Notes under the pieces: generated by a model | What the model saw: the letters and a program-made list of their open reading frames with translations, nothing else | What the model was told of the DNA's origin: nothing | Database searches by the model: none | Shown here: positions 8,770 to 17,164 of the stretch, piece after piece | Layout: every line of letters begins with the position of its first letter | Position numbering within the stretch: position 1 is the first letter of the stretch | Made by a program: the position numbers and the translations under genes | DNA from: Chitinophagaceae bacterium | GTDB taxonomy: Bacteria > Bacteroidota > Bacteroidia > Chitinophagales > Chitinophagaceae | Direction: 5' to 3' | Length of the DNA: 64,000 nt | NCBI GenBank assembly: GCA_021151685.1 | Contig: JAGKWS010000007.1 | Coordinates: 24,819 to 88,818, forward strand

Positions 8770-9070
8770 AAAGTGAAGTTGGTGAGTACAATAATGAGTT
8801 CAAAATACGAATTTTTCGCATTGCGGGAACCTTTACCAATGCCTTTATTGTTGTTTGTGTGTGCCTGAATTACAATGCAGTTAAATAGTGTGTGTGTGTA
8901 ATTGTTTGATTGTCATATGTATGTGTCGATTGGTCTGTGTCGGGGGTAATGATGTTAATAATTGACCCGGTTTTGTTAAAAATGCTGGTTGGCCTCAAGA
9001 TTCCACGCTTTAGCAAAGCTTTGTATCCATATTGGCACAAACTATGGGTAGCACATTATCTTTGCACACA
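8770..9070. other. Divergent intergenic region between Ter operon and aspartokinase
   Basis: No convincing gene lies here. The right end carries the aspartokinase promoter (9032-9064). The left part should hold the Ter operon promoter but shows only a weak TATTTTG on the minus strand at 8801-8807. The middle is rich in GT/TG steps (about 8875-8945) without clear repeats. Confidence 0.5.
9032..9064 (+). promoter_or_regulatory. Bacteroidota-type promoter of aspartokinase
   Basis: TTG at 9032-9034, a 22-base spacer, then TATCTTTG (TAnnTTTG) at 9057-9064. The ATG at 9071 is only six bases after the -7 element, so the transcript is predicted to be leaderless or nearly so. Confidence 0.7.
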
Positions 9071-10339
9071 ATGAAAGTTTACAAATTTGGGGGGGCTTCA
9101 ATTGCCACAGCCGAAAAAATGGCTGCATTATTACCAATAGTTACCGATGTGAAGGAGCCATTGTTGATAGTGATGTCGGCAATGGGCAAAACGACGAATG
9201 CGCTGGAAAAAATATTGAATCTGGCGATAAATGAAGGTGCTGCACCCGCAATGGCTGCAGCCGAAAAATTGATAGAAGAACATGCTGCCTATGCCCGTAC
9301 ACTACTGGGCGAAAGGGACTATGAGCGTGCTGACACCACTGTGCTTGCGCCCTTGTTTGCCGAGCTGCGCGAGGTGGTAAAGAGTGCCAATGGCAACTAC
9401 TACGACCGTTCTTACGACCAGATAGTATGCATGGGCGAGCTGCTGTCTACAGCAATATTCAACTGTTATTTGCAACAGCAAGCAGTACCAAGCCAGTGGG
9501 TAGACGTGCGCCGGGTGATGCGTACCGATGATAACCACCGCGATGCTGCTATAGACTGGAACTATACCAAGCTGGATGCAGAGGCTATTATAGGACGAAA
9601 GCTGAAGCAGGGCAGGGTAGTAGTGGTACAGGGTTTTATAGGTGCTACGGCCGATGGATATTCGGTGACACTGGGCCGCGAGGGATCGGACTATACTGCG
9701 GCTGTGCTGGCGGCTATGCTGGCGGCATCGTCTGTAACCATATGGAAGGATGTGGATGGTTTCAGGAATGCAGACCCAAAACAATTTCCCGACACGGTAA
9801 AGATTAACGAAATATCATTTACCGAGGTGATAGAAATGGCCTATTATGGTGCGCAGATCATACACCCCAAGACCATAAAGCCGCTGCACAACCATAACAT
9901 ACCGTTATATGTGAAGTGTTTCCTCGACAAGTCGTTATCGGGCTCGGTGATACGTGGCGATGTGTCTGGCATCACCTACCCGCCACTGATAGTACTAAAG
10001 GACAGTCAGGTATTGATACAGGTAACCACGCGCGACTTTTCTTTCATTACCGAAGATAACCTGAGCCGCATTTATGCGGTGTTTCATGGATTGAAGATTA
10101 AGGTGAATATGATACAGAATGCTGCCATCAGTTTTGTGGCCTGCATAGATAACCGGGAAGATAAAGTAAAGGCAGTGGTGGCTGCCTTGGCAAAGGACTA
10201 CAAGGTGTCGCTGAACGAGGGGGTGAGTATACTTACAGTAAGACATTATACGCCCGAGATATTCTTTGGACTGACAAAAGGGCGACAAATACTACTACGG
10301 CAAGAAACAAGAAAGACTTTGCAAGCAGTGATAAGATGA
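9071..10339 (+). CDS. lysC: Aspartate kinase (monofunctional)
   Basis: This is a 422-residue aspartokinase that phosphorylates L-aspartate with ATP, the first step to lysine, threonine and methionine. The N-terminal KFGGAS motif is at residues 4-9. A kinase-domain segment 'GREGSDYTAAVLAA' and 'KDVDGFRNADPK' follow. Residues about 310-400 form ACT-like regulatory sequence. It has no fused homoserine dehydrogenase, unlike ThrA. I chose the ATG at 9071 because the protein then begins at the conserved MKVYKFGG and because a -7 promoter element lies immediately upstream; a longer reading from 9032 would overlap that promoter. It is a single-gene unit ending in a hairpin terminator. Which end product inhibits it cannot be told from sequence. 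Confidence 0.95.
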   Translation: MKVYKFGGASIATAEKMAALLPIVTDVKEPLLIVMSAMGKTTNALEKILNLAINEGAAPAMAAAEKLIEEHAAYARTLLGERDYERADTTVLAPLFAELREVVKSANGNYYDRSYDQIVCMGELLSTAIFNCYLQQQAVPSQWVDVRRVMRTDDNHRDAAIDWNYTKLDAEAIIGRKLKQGRVVVVQGFIGATADGYSVTLGREGSDYTAAVLAAMLAASSVTIWKDVDGFRNADPKQFPDTVKINEISFTEVIEMAYYGAQIIHPKTIKPLHNHNIPLYVKCFLDKSLSGSVIRGDVSGITYPPLIVLKDSQVLIQVTTRDFSFITEDNLSRIYAVFHGLKIKVNMIQNAAISFVACIDNREDKVKAVVAALAKDYKVSLNEGVSILTVRHYTPEIFFGLTKGRQILLRQETRKTLQAVIR

Positions 10340-10461
10340 AATTTCAAATGTCAATTATAATTTATGTATATGACGATTTGTAATACAGAAGATTTTGGTT
10401 GCATTGGGTTTGGGAAGAGGTGAGTAGTGGTGATAGTATAATTGAAATATGTAAAGTTTTG

Positions 10462-10504
10462 AAGGTCTGAAAGATTGTGTTTTACATGCTTTCAGACCTT
10501 TTAT
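10462..10504 (+). terminator. Rho-independent terminator after aspartokinase
   Basis: Perfect 12-bp inverted repeat aaggtctgaaag (10462-10473) / ctttcagacctt (10489-10500), followed by a short T tract. It may also serve the convergent gene at 10552-11463. Confidence 0.8.
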
Positions 10505-10551
10505 ATGTTTGATATTTAAATGTTTTTATCGTTACTATAATGGTATAGCGA

Positions 10552-11463
10552 TTATTTTCGTTTGAATGTTTTTGCCACTTTTCTAAATGTTTGTATATAT
10601 GTATCAAATTTTTCACGCGTTTCGCCCAAAATCAGGTAATAACCGCCTTTTTCGGTGAAAAGTATTACAAAATATACCTGTTCAGGGGTGTTTTGGTCTG
10701 TTTTCCTATCAGCAATTATTTCATAACCATCCAGGTTGTCTATACTAATTTTTTCAAACTGCTTTATCTCAGTTTTTTTATTTTCAGAAAGTTGCATTAG
10801 TCTCGTTTTCGCAAATTCTTCCCGGTTTTGAATAGCCACAACTGAAATTGAATTGGCAATAACCAAACTTGGTTTTACAGGGTTGATTTTTCCACCAACA
10901 GTGTAAAGTATGCTGCCAGTAAGGTATTTTGCTGCTTTTAGGTCAGTATTTGAAACGTCTACCATGAACGTAGCTGCATCAAGAATATTTTCTTCGAGCA
11001 AAGAATCATATTCTGTTGAAAGTAGTGATTCATTGAGCCTGGATTCTAAAGATTTGAACTCCTCGGGGTATGCTGCACTTGCCATAACTACATGGCTTGA
11101 ATCGCCAAATATGAGGATTTGTTTGATGAAGTTGATGCCATATTGTTGTTTCGAGACGTAGACTAATATTGCTGGTCTATTGTGGAAGTCGATAGTTTGC
11201 TTACTGATAAGAGTTATTGCGTTTGTTTTTAAGGCATCTTCAGTAAATCCGTTAATAATTGTTTGGTATGGTGCTGGCAGCTCTTGTATCATAATAGATG
11301 CCCCTGAACTATTGTTTTGAAAACCGCCAAACGTAGTTGATGCTACAAAGTCTTCAGGTGGAATGATGGTGCATTTGGTACCGGGTACTTTCACGCGGTT
11401 GTTACTTTGGCCAAAAGCTATTTGAGTAAGTAGCAATAGTATGGTTAATAGTGTATTTTTCAT
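10552..11463 (-). CDS. Secreted protein of unknown function
   Basis: This 303-residue protein has a clear signal peptide (hydrophobic residues 4-16, cleavage probably after FGQ at about 19). I do not recognise a domain. The mature part is mixed alpha/beta with two related-looking halves: each contains a sentence-like pattern of a hydrophobic beta strand followed by 'ILIFGDSSHVVMA' (about 115) and 'VILFTEKGGYYLILGET' (about 270). This suggests an internal duplication, but the similarity is weak. It is a single gene facing the aspartokinase terminator. It probably acts in the periplasm. Confidence 0.75.
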   Translation of the reverse strand: MKNTLLTILLLLTQIAFGQSNNRVKVPGTKCTIIPPEDFVASTTFGGFQNNSSGASIMIQELPAPYQTIINGFTEDALKTNAITLISKQTIDFHNRPAILVYVSKQQYGINFIKQILIFGDSSHVVMASAAYPEEFKSLESRLNESLLSTEYDSLLEENILDAATFMVDVSNTDLKAAKYLTGSILYTVGGKINPVKPSLVIANSISVVAIQNREEFAKTRLMQLSENKKTEIKQFEKISIDNLDGYEIIADRKTDQNTPEQVYFVILFTEKGGYYLILGETREKFDTYIQTFRKVAKTFKRK

Positions 11464-11587
11464 TTACAGGTGCATTTTTTGTATTATGTTAGGAGTGTTG
11501 TATCTCAAGGGTGTGTGCTAAGGAAACGAATATACAACGTGAATTTTATAAAAGCTATCAAGTTGCCGTTATTAGAGCATACAAAAA

Positions 11588-11620
11588 ACGAAAAAAGAGA
11601 GCAAATTGCTCTCTTTTCGT
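11588..11620 (-). terminator. Terminator of tRNA-Leu(CAG)
   Basis: Stem gagagc/gctctc, extended by A/T pairs, directly downstream of the tRNA on the minus strand and followed by T residues in that direction (forward acaaaaaacg at 11581-11590). Confidence 0.8.
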
Positions 11621-11621
11621 T

Positions 11622-11708
11622 TGGTGCCCAGGACTGGATTCGAACCAGCACACCCGTGAAGGCGCTGCGACCTGAACACAGTGCGTCTACCAATTTCGCC
11701 ACCTGGGC
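11622..11708 (-). tRNA. tRNA-Leu, anticodon CAG
   Basis: On the minus strand an 87-nt cloverleaf with long variable arm is seen. The acceptor stem is GCCCAGG paired with CCTGGGC. The anticodon stem CTGTG/CGCAG surrounds the loop TTCAGGT, giving anticodon CAG. The T-loop is GTTCGAATCC. The 3' CCA is encoded (11622-11624). It has its own promoter (11732-11761) and terminator (11588-11620), so it is a single-gene unit. It decodes CUG. Confidence 0.95.
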
Positions 11709-11731
11709 ATCCTTGTGTCGTTCAGGGAGTG

Positions 11732-11761
11732 CAAAAGTACAAACTGATTTGGATTGTGCAA
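11732..11761 (-). promoter_or_regulatory. Promoter of tRNA-Leu(CAG)
   Basis: On the minus strand: TTG (11759-11761), 19-base spacer, TACTTTTG (11732-11739), then GCACTCCC toward the start site. The block of 16 bases from TACTTTTG onward is identical to the one before tRNA-Leu(GAG). Confidence 0.8.
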
Positions 11762-11776
11762 GTTTTTTGGCAAAAA

Positions 11777-13744
11777 TTATTCAAAAATTCTTTTCAGGTT
11801 GATTTCAGAAGTGGTTGATACGATAATCGGGTACTTTTCGAGGGTAACATCCGATGAATCGAGCCCAAAACCACGTTCTTCCGACAAGCTGAACTTCTTG
11901 AGTATGAAGTAACCACGCATCAGCAACCGCTCCCACATGGGTAGGGTATTGTCGCGCGAAAGGAATTTCTCCATTACTATAAAGCGGAAATCGCCCATTA
12001 CCTTGTTTTTGCTCAGCGATTCGTAGCGGCTCACTACATTTACCTCTTTGTTGTTCACCATTTCTTCCACTACTTTTTTGAACATATACTGTATCTTATG
12101 TTCCTGACGGAAGCCCAGGCGAAACTCTACCCGAATAATTTCGTTGGGCACTATGGTTTGTACCACATATTCGGTAGTGTATGGGTCGTCCAGTACATCT
12201 ACGTGTACAAACCAGTATATATCGGCCCGTTTGGGTTTGCGGTATAGTATAGAGTACAATATTTTGTGTTCTATTTCCTTGGGGTTGTTGGCCGATGTAA
12301 GGTATACCAAATGGGTTGCATACTTGGGTATAGAGGCATCATTGCTCAATTCTTGTAGTATGGGTATGTAATTATCCAACCGAACGAACTCGACATAGCG
12401 GTTTTTTATTTTGCGTGCGCGGAACCAAATAATCATGGTCATAAACAAGCCACCGGCTACAAATACAGTTACTATGCCACCCTCGGCAAATTTCTCTATA
12501 AGGTTGGCCGTGAGGAAGGAAAACTCTATGGTGAAGTATACCAGCAGGTAGGTAATAATAAGTAAGGTGGGTACCCGCTTCACATACATATAGTACGAAA
12601 ACAGGCACGATGTCATTATCATGGTAATGGTAATAGACAAACCATAGGCTGCCTCCATTTTAGACGAGCGTTGGAAATACATGGTAATAACCACACAGCC
12701 TGCCCACAGCAAAAAGTTGATACCGGGAATAAACAATTGGCCACGCTCTACGGTAGGGTAGTTGATCTTCATTTTGGGCCACAGATTCATTTTTATGGCT
12801 TCGGAAATGAGGGTAAACGAACCCGTTATCATGGCCTGACTGGCTATGATGGCGGCAATAGTAGCTATAATGATGCCCGGTATAATGAACCATTCCGGCA
12901 TCAATTCATAGAATGGATTTTTTGCAAGGGCGTTCCATGTGGTAGATGAATGTACATTGAGGAGGTAGGCACCCTGACCAAAATAGTTGAGTATGAGGCA
13001 TGTTTTTACAAAAAACCACGATATACGTATGTTGTTGCGGCCACAGTGCCCAAGGTCTGAATAGAGAGCCTCGGCCCCGGTAGTACAGAGAAACACGGCC
13101 CCCAATATCCAGAAACCCTTTGGGTATATGGTAAGTATCTGTATAGCGTACCAGGGGTTGAGGGCGCGTAGTATGCGCCAGTCGTGCGAAACATATAGCT
13201 GATGAAGGCCCAATACCGCCAGCATCAGAAACCACAGTGCCATAATGGGCCCAAAAGCCTTACCGATGGACGATGTGCCAAACTGCTGAAAGAAAAACAG
13301 TACCGATATAATGGCCACTACTATGTATACAATAGTGAGCGTGCTGATGTGGTGCAGGGCGGGTATATTGCGTAGCCCTTCTATGGCCGATGTGACGGAT
13401 ATAGGTGGGGTTATCATACCATCGGCCAGTAGGGCAGCACCACCTACCATGGCCGGAAATACCGTCCATTTGCCATGCCGCTTTACCAATGCATACAGCG
13501 AAAATATGCCCCCTTCGCCCTTGTTATCGGCTTTGAGGGTAAACATTACATATTTTACTGTAGTTTGTATGGTTAGTGTCCAGATAATACAGGAGAGGGC
13601 TCCTATAATCAGCAATTCACTAATGTGTTTTCCGCTACAAACGGCATTCATTACATATAGGGGCGATGTTCCTATGTCTCCGTATATTATGCCAAGGGCA
13701 ATGGTGATACCGGCAAGAGACGCACTGTGCAGATTTTTGGCCAA
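11777..13744 (-). CDS. kup: Kup-family low-affinity potassium transporter
   Basis: This is a KUP/HAK/KT-family H+/K+ symporter of about 655 residues: twelve membrane segments in the first 430 residues, then a soluble C-terminal domain of about 200. The signature 'LGIIYGDIGTSPLY' is near the N-terminus, with 'ALVKRHGKW' and 'GEGGIFSLYAL' following. No ATG is available at the 5' end. The farthest in-frame TTG (13786) is part of the -7 promoter element TAACTTTG (13784-13791), so it cannot be translated from that promoter. The TTG at 13742-13744 gives a short N-terminus of family-typical length and is my choice; the start is uncertain. Confidence 0.88.
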   Translation of the reverse strand: MAKNLHSASLAGITIALGIIYGDIGTSPLYVMNAVCSGKHISELLIIGALSCIIWTLTIQTTVKYVMFTLKADNKGEGGIFSLYALVKRHGKWTVFPAMVGGAALLADGMITPPISVTSAIEGLRNIPALHHISTLTIVYIVVAIISVLFFFQQFGTSSIGKAFGPIMALWFLMLAVLGLHQLYVSHDWRILRALNPWYAIQILTIYPKGFWILGAVFLCTTGAEALYSDLGHCGRNNIRISWFFVKTCLILNYFGQGAYLLNVHSSTTWNALAKNPFYELMPEWFIIPGIIIATIAAIIASQAMITGSFTLISEAIKMNLWPKMKINYPTVERGQLFIPGINFLLWAGCVVITMYFQRSSKMEAAYGLSITITMIMTSCLFSYYMYVKRVPTLLIITYLLVYFTIEFSFLTANLIEKFAEGGIVTVFVAGGLFMTMIIWFRARKIKNRYVEFVRLDNYIPILQELSNDASIPKYATHLVYLTSANNPKEIEHKILYSILYRKPKRADIYWFVHVDVLDDPYTTEYVVQTIVPNEIIRVEFRLGFRQEHKIQYMFKKVVEEMVNNKEVNVVSRYESLSKNKVMGDFRFIVMEKFLSRDNTLPMWERLLMRGYFILKKFSLSEERGFGLDSSDVTLEKYPIIVSTTSEINLKRIFE

Positions 13745-13783
13745 GACTTTGCTTTTATAGAAAAATGTTAAAAAAAGCGAAAG

Positions 13784-13815
13784 CAAAGTTATAAATAATG
13801 GTGGCTATTCGTCAA
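13784..13815 (-). promoter_or_regulatory. Promoter of kup
   Basis: Minus strand: TTG (13813-13815), 21-base spacer, TAACTTTG (13784-13791). The last TTG of the element coincides with the longest possible start codon of kup. Confidence 0.7.
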
Positions 13816-13843
13816 AAAATGTATAGTAGTAGCCAGTGTACAG

Positions 13844-13885
13844 CAAAAAAATATGGGTGTGGCGTACTACAGGCCACACCCATAT
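13844..13885 (-). terminator. Terminator of purB
   Basis: Perfect 13-bp inverted repeat atatgggtgtggc (13851-13863) / gccacacccatat (13873-13885). On the minus strand it is followed by a run of T (forward a-run at 13844-13850). Confidence 0.88.
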
Positions 13886-13907
13886 GGTAAAATATATTAA
13901 AAAAAAA

Positions 13908-15257
13908 TTAATAATCGAAGTCTACACCGGTATAGTTGTGTGGTGTTATTTGTTTCAGTTCTGTTTTTATCTTGTCGGTAATGGCCAGTGTATCTATAAA
14001 GTCGTGTATATCTTGCCGGGTAATGGTCGATTTTCCACGGGTCAAGTCTTTCAGTGCCTCGTAGGGTTTGGGGAAGTTCTCGCGACGCAGCACTGTTTGT
14101 ATGGCTTCGGCTACTACCGGCCAGTTACGTTCCAGGTCTTCTTCCATTTTGGCAGTATTCAGCAGCAGCTTGCCCATTCCTTTTTCTATAGAGCGTAGTG
14201 CCAGTACACTGTGTGCCATGGGTACTCCTATGTTGCGCAGTACAGTGCTATCGGTAAGGTCGCGTTGCAGGCGGCTTATGGGTAGTTTGGCTGCCAGATG
14301 CTCGTACAGGGCATTGGCTATGCCCAGGTTGCCTTCGGCGTTTTCAAAGTCTATGGGGTTTACCTTGTGCGGCATGGCACTGCTGCCTATCTCGCCTGCC
14401 TTTGTCTTTTGGCGGAAATATTCCATACTGATGTATTGCCATATATCACGGCACATATCTATCAGAATAGTATTTATACGGCACAGTGTATGGAATTGTG
14501 CTCCTAAATTGTCGTAATGTTCTATCTGAGTGGTGTATTGGCTGCGTTCCAGTCCCAGTTTTTTCTCCAGAAAATCATTTCCGAATTCTACCCAATCAAC
14601 ATCGGGGAAGGCAATATGATGGGCGTTGAAGTTGCCGGTGGCACCACCAAATTTTCCAGAAAAAGGTATGTTCAGCAGTTGGTCTATCTGCCCCTCCAGT
14701 CGTTCTACAAATACCATAAACTCTTTGCCCAGTGTGGTGGGCGATGCCGGCTGCCCGTGAGTACGTGCCAGCATGGGTATGCCTTTCCACTCTTGCGCCA
14801 AATGGTACAGGTGCAGATGCAGGTTGAGCAGGGCTGGTACAAATTCTTCTTCCAACGCTTCCTTCCATGAAAGGGGAACGGCAGTATTGTTGATGTCCTG
14901 AGAGGTAAGGCCAAAGTGAATCCATTCTACACTATCGCCGGCACCCAATGCTTCCAGTTTTTCTTTCAGGAAGTATTCTACTGCTTTTACATCGTGGTTG
15001 GTTATTTTTTCTTTAGCTTTAATATCGGCAGCGTCGGCCTCGGTAAAATCTTGCCATATGGCACGCAGCTTGGCGGGTTTCAGTTTTGCAGGAAGTTTGA
15101 TGATTTTTTTCTCGGCAAGAAACAGAAAGTACTCTACCTCTACCCGTACGCGGTAGCGAATGAGCCCGTACTCTGAGAAATATGGGGCCAAAGAGGCCAG
15201 TTGCGAACGATAACGTCCGTCTACCGGACTGATGGCTGTAAGCGCATTTAATTCCAT
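13908..15257 (-). CDS. purB: Adenylosuccinate lyase
   Basis: This 449-residue enzyme belongs to the fumarase/aspartase superfamily. It cleaves adenylosuccinate to AMP and SAICAR to AICAR in purine synthesis. Conserved blocks are visible in order: 'TSQDINNT' (118-125), 'RTHGQPASPTT' (165-175, catalytic His) and the superfamily signature GSSAMPHKVNP (291-301, catalytic Ser loop). The length matches E. coli PurB (456). The ATG at 15257 lies five bases after a TATCTTTG -7 element, so its mRNA is probably leaderless. A strong terminator follows. Confidence 0.97.
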   Translation of the reverse strand: MELNALTAISPVDGRYRSQLASLAPYFSEYGLIRYRVRVEVEYFLFLAEKKIIKLPAKLKPAKLRAIWQDFTEADAADIKAKEKITNHDVKAVEYFLKEKLEALGAGDSVEWIHFGLTSQDINNTAVPLSWKEALEEEFVPALLNLHLHLYHLAQEWKGIPMLARTHGQPASPTTLGKEFMVFVERLEGQIDQLLNIPFSGKFGGATGNFNAHHIAFPDVDWVEFGNDFLEKKLGLERSQYTTQIEHYDNLGAQFHTLCRINTILIDMCRDIWQYISMEYFRQKTKAGEIGSSAMPHKVNPIDFENAEGNLGIANALYEHLAAKLPISRLQRDLTDSTVLRNIGVPMAHSVLALRSIEKGMGKLLLNTAKMEEDLERNWPVVAEAIQTVLRRENFPKPYEALKDLTRGKSTITRQDIHDFIDTLAITDKIKTELKQITPHNYTGVDFDY

Positions 15258-15262
15258 GTGTG

Positions 15263-15270
15263 CAAAGATA
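15263..15270 (-). promoter_or_regulatory. -7 promoter element of purB
   Basis: TATCTTTG on the minus strand, five bases before the ATG at 15257. No TTG at the usual 17-23 base distance was found. Confidence 0.6.
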
Positions 15271-15395
15271 GTATTATAGCTTTAACCCTGTTTGTATGAC
15301 AAATGGCATATGTTGGGGTTGGGAATACTGTTTTTTGGGTGTTGGGTATTGTAGCATGATGCAATTGGTAGATTCCGGTTTACAGCCACATAACA

Positions 15396-15425
15396 TTGAC
15401 GCATTGGTCTAAATAGCTATCTTTG
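15396..15425 (+). promoter_or_regulatory. Promoter of small lipoprotein gene (leaderless)
   Basis: TTG (15396-15398), 19-base spacer, TATCTTTG (15418-15425), then AACC and the ATG at 15430. This is the cleanest leaderless arrangement in the window. Confidence 0.75.
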
Positions 15426-15429
15426 AACC

Positions 15430-15681
15430 ATGATACGGAACAATTACAGGGTACTGGCGGTTGTAGTATTTTTGGCAGCAGCTACAGTATCGTGCAAAAA
15501 AGACTATACATGCGAATGCACGGTAAGAATTTATAACCCGTACATGAACACCAACACTACAGAGAAGGTGACCGATAAGTTTTATGGTACCGAACATGCA
15601 GCCGAGGTGAAGTGTAAAGACATGCAACGGCAGATGGATACGAGCAATTACATTTACGCTACATGTGTTTCCTTTAAATAG
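15430..15681 (+). CDS. Small putative lipoprotein
   Basis: This 83-residue protein has a signal peptide ending in a lipobox-like AATVSC, so Cys22 may be lipidated. The mature part is short, with several Cys (CECTV, CKDM, ATC) and Lys. I recognise no family. It is preceded by a consensus promoter with only four bases between the -7 element and the ATG. Its stop codon overlaps the 3' end of the convergent VOC-GNAT gene by eight bases (15674-15681). It is expected in the periplasm or on the outer membrane. Confidence 0.75.
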   Translation: MIRNNYRVLAVVVFLAAATVSCKKDYTCECTVRIYNPYMNTNTTEKVTDKFYGTEHAAEVKCKDMQRQMDTSNYIYATCVSFK

Positions 15682-17017
15682 TGGTCTGATAGTTGCAGGC
15701 AAGTAGGGCAAACATAATAGAGTCTTCTGTAATGCCATTTTTGCAATAGTGTTGGCGTAGCAGGCCCTCTTGCACAAAGCCAAACTTTGCCACCAGTTTC
15801 AGTGAGGGTGCATTAGTTGGGCCTACAAGAGCCTCTATACGGTTGAGGCCCATTGTGCCGAACCCGTGTTGTAGTACCGCACCAAGAGCCTCGGTCATGT
15901 AGCCTTTATTGCGGCAATTATGGTCGTTAATGTCGTAACCAATTTCGGCACGGCTATGAGCTGGGTACCAGGTATGGTAGCCTATTTTACCAATGCGTTT
16001 GCCACTTTCTTTTTCGTGTATTATGAAGTTTGAAAATGTGGTGCGGAAGGTTTTCAAACCTGTATGGTAGTTATAGCGTTCTGTTTCCAGTTCGGTATTG
16101 TCGGTAATACTCAGGAAATCTTTTATTTCAGCATCGGGGTATTGGCTAAAGAGTTGGGACAGTATTTCGGGGTTTACTTCTTTCAGTAATAGCCGGGGTG
16201 TTTCCAATATTATCCTGCTTATGGTATTTGCTGCTATGAGGAGATTGAGAGCTGGATGCTGTAATGAAAACAGGAAGAATGTTTGCTGCTCTGGTGTTGT
16301 GAGTGCTATGCCTGCTTTGTTTTCCGAAAAGCCATGTAACCCTTCACTTTTAAGCGCATCTATTCTTTCGTTCATATCGGTGGCAAAATAAGTGATGGCC
16401 GCTGTATCAAATTCATTGGTTTCGTGCAGGCCCACTGTCATCAGCCCATCGGTAAGAACAGCCCAAGGGTAGGGTGCTGTAAACTGAGACATGATACGGA
16501 AACCCAATTGGGCCCAAAACGTGATGGAATGTGCCAAATTGGCTACAGGCATTGCTACCTCGCCCCACAACCCCAGCTTTTTGTTGTGGTACATAGCCGG
16601 GTTGTAATAATCTTCTTGCGGTAGGTGCAGCATGCCCTTGCCTGCAGGTTTGTGGAAACCATCGGTAATGCCCACAATACGCACTTCTATACCATCTGGC
16701 GATTGGATAACACAACGTTTCACAACCTCGGTGCCGGGCGATAGGTATGTGGGGGCTATACCTGCATGTTGTAGTAGTTGTACCACTATTGAAAATTGTG
16801 ATGTAAACCACGACAGTGCCATAAATGGCTTTTCGCCCTTGCGCAACATTATAAGTAGCACACCGTCGCTTACCTGCACCCATGGAAAGGGCCAATCGGC
16901 ACGTGCTACTATGCTGTAGCCTATGCTGGTGTAGAACCGTACAGAATTGTCTAAGTTGTTGGTATTTATGGTTACACAGGCTATGGTGCCCAGTAAAGGC
17001 GTAGGTAATGTGGTCAT
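15674..17017 (-). CDS. VOC-VOC-GNAT fusion protein
   Basis: This is a 447-residue three-domain protein. Residues about 8-125 and 145-262 are glyoxalase/bleomycin-resistance (VOC) modules ('ACVTINTNNLDNSVRFYTSIG' type start; second module 'VANLAHSITFWAQLGFRIM'). Residues about 270-440 are a RimJ/RimL-like GNAT acetyltransferase ('ETPRLLLKEV', 'IGYDINDHNCRNKGYMTEAL', 'NAPSLKLVAKFGFVQEG'). The ATG at 17015-17017 is chosen because upstream in-frame codons (to 17443) overlap the divergent gene at 17165 and have non-coding-like composition. The combination suggests binding or modification of a small molecule followed by N-acetylation, for example in resistance or detoxification, but the substrate is unknown. 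Confidence 0.85.
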   Translation of the reverse strand: MTTLPTPLLGTIACVTINTNNLDNSVRFYTSIGYSIVARADWPFPWVQVSDGVLLIMLRKGEKPFMALSWFTSQFSIVVQLLQHAGIAPTYLSPGTEVVKRCVIQSPDGIEVRIVGITDGFHKPAGKGMLHLPQEDYYNPAMYHNKKLGLWGEVAMPVANLAHSITFWAQLGFRIMSQFTAPYPWAVLTDGLMTVGLHETNEFDTAAITYFATDMNERIDALKSEGLHGFSENKAGIALTTPEQQTFFLFSLQHPALNLLIAANTISRIILETPRLLLKEVNPEILSQLFSQYPDAEIKDFLSITDNTELETERYNYHTGLKTFRTTFSNFIIHEKESGKRIGKIGYHTWYPAHSRAEIGYDINDHNCRNKGYMTEALGAVLQHGFGTMGLNRIEALVGPTNAPSLKLVAKFGFVQEGLLRQHYCKNGITEDSIMFALLACNYQTTI

Positions 17018-17164
17018 GTTATTGTGGTTGGGTATTGCAATATTCGGCAAAGAGCAGTAACGATGCGCTAACCAGAATTGGTAAAATGCCCCAAGACGTA
17101 TAAAAGATGCTGAGTGTGCGGTGCCCGGCATGGTGTAATTGTCTTTTTTCTTACTTTTAGCACT

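Noticed and set aside
8875..8945. GT-rich stretch in the divergent intergenic region
   Set aside because: No regular unit or palindromic structure; simple sequence bias only.
11505..11702. 65-residue minus-strand frame covering the tRNA-Leu(CAG)
   Set aside because: It is made of tRNA and terminator sequence.
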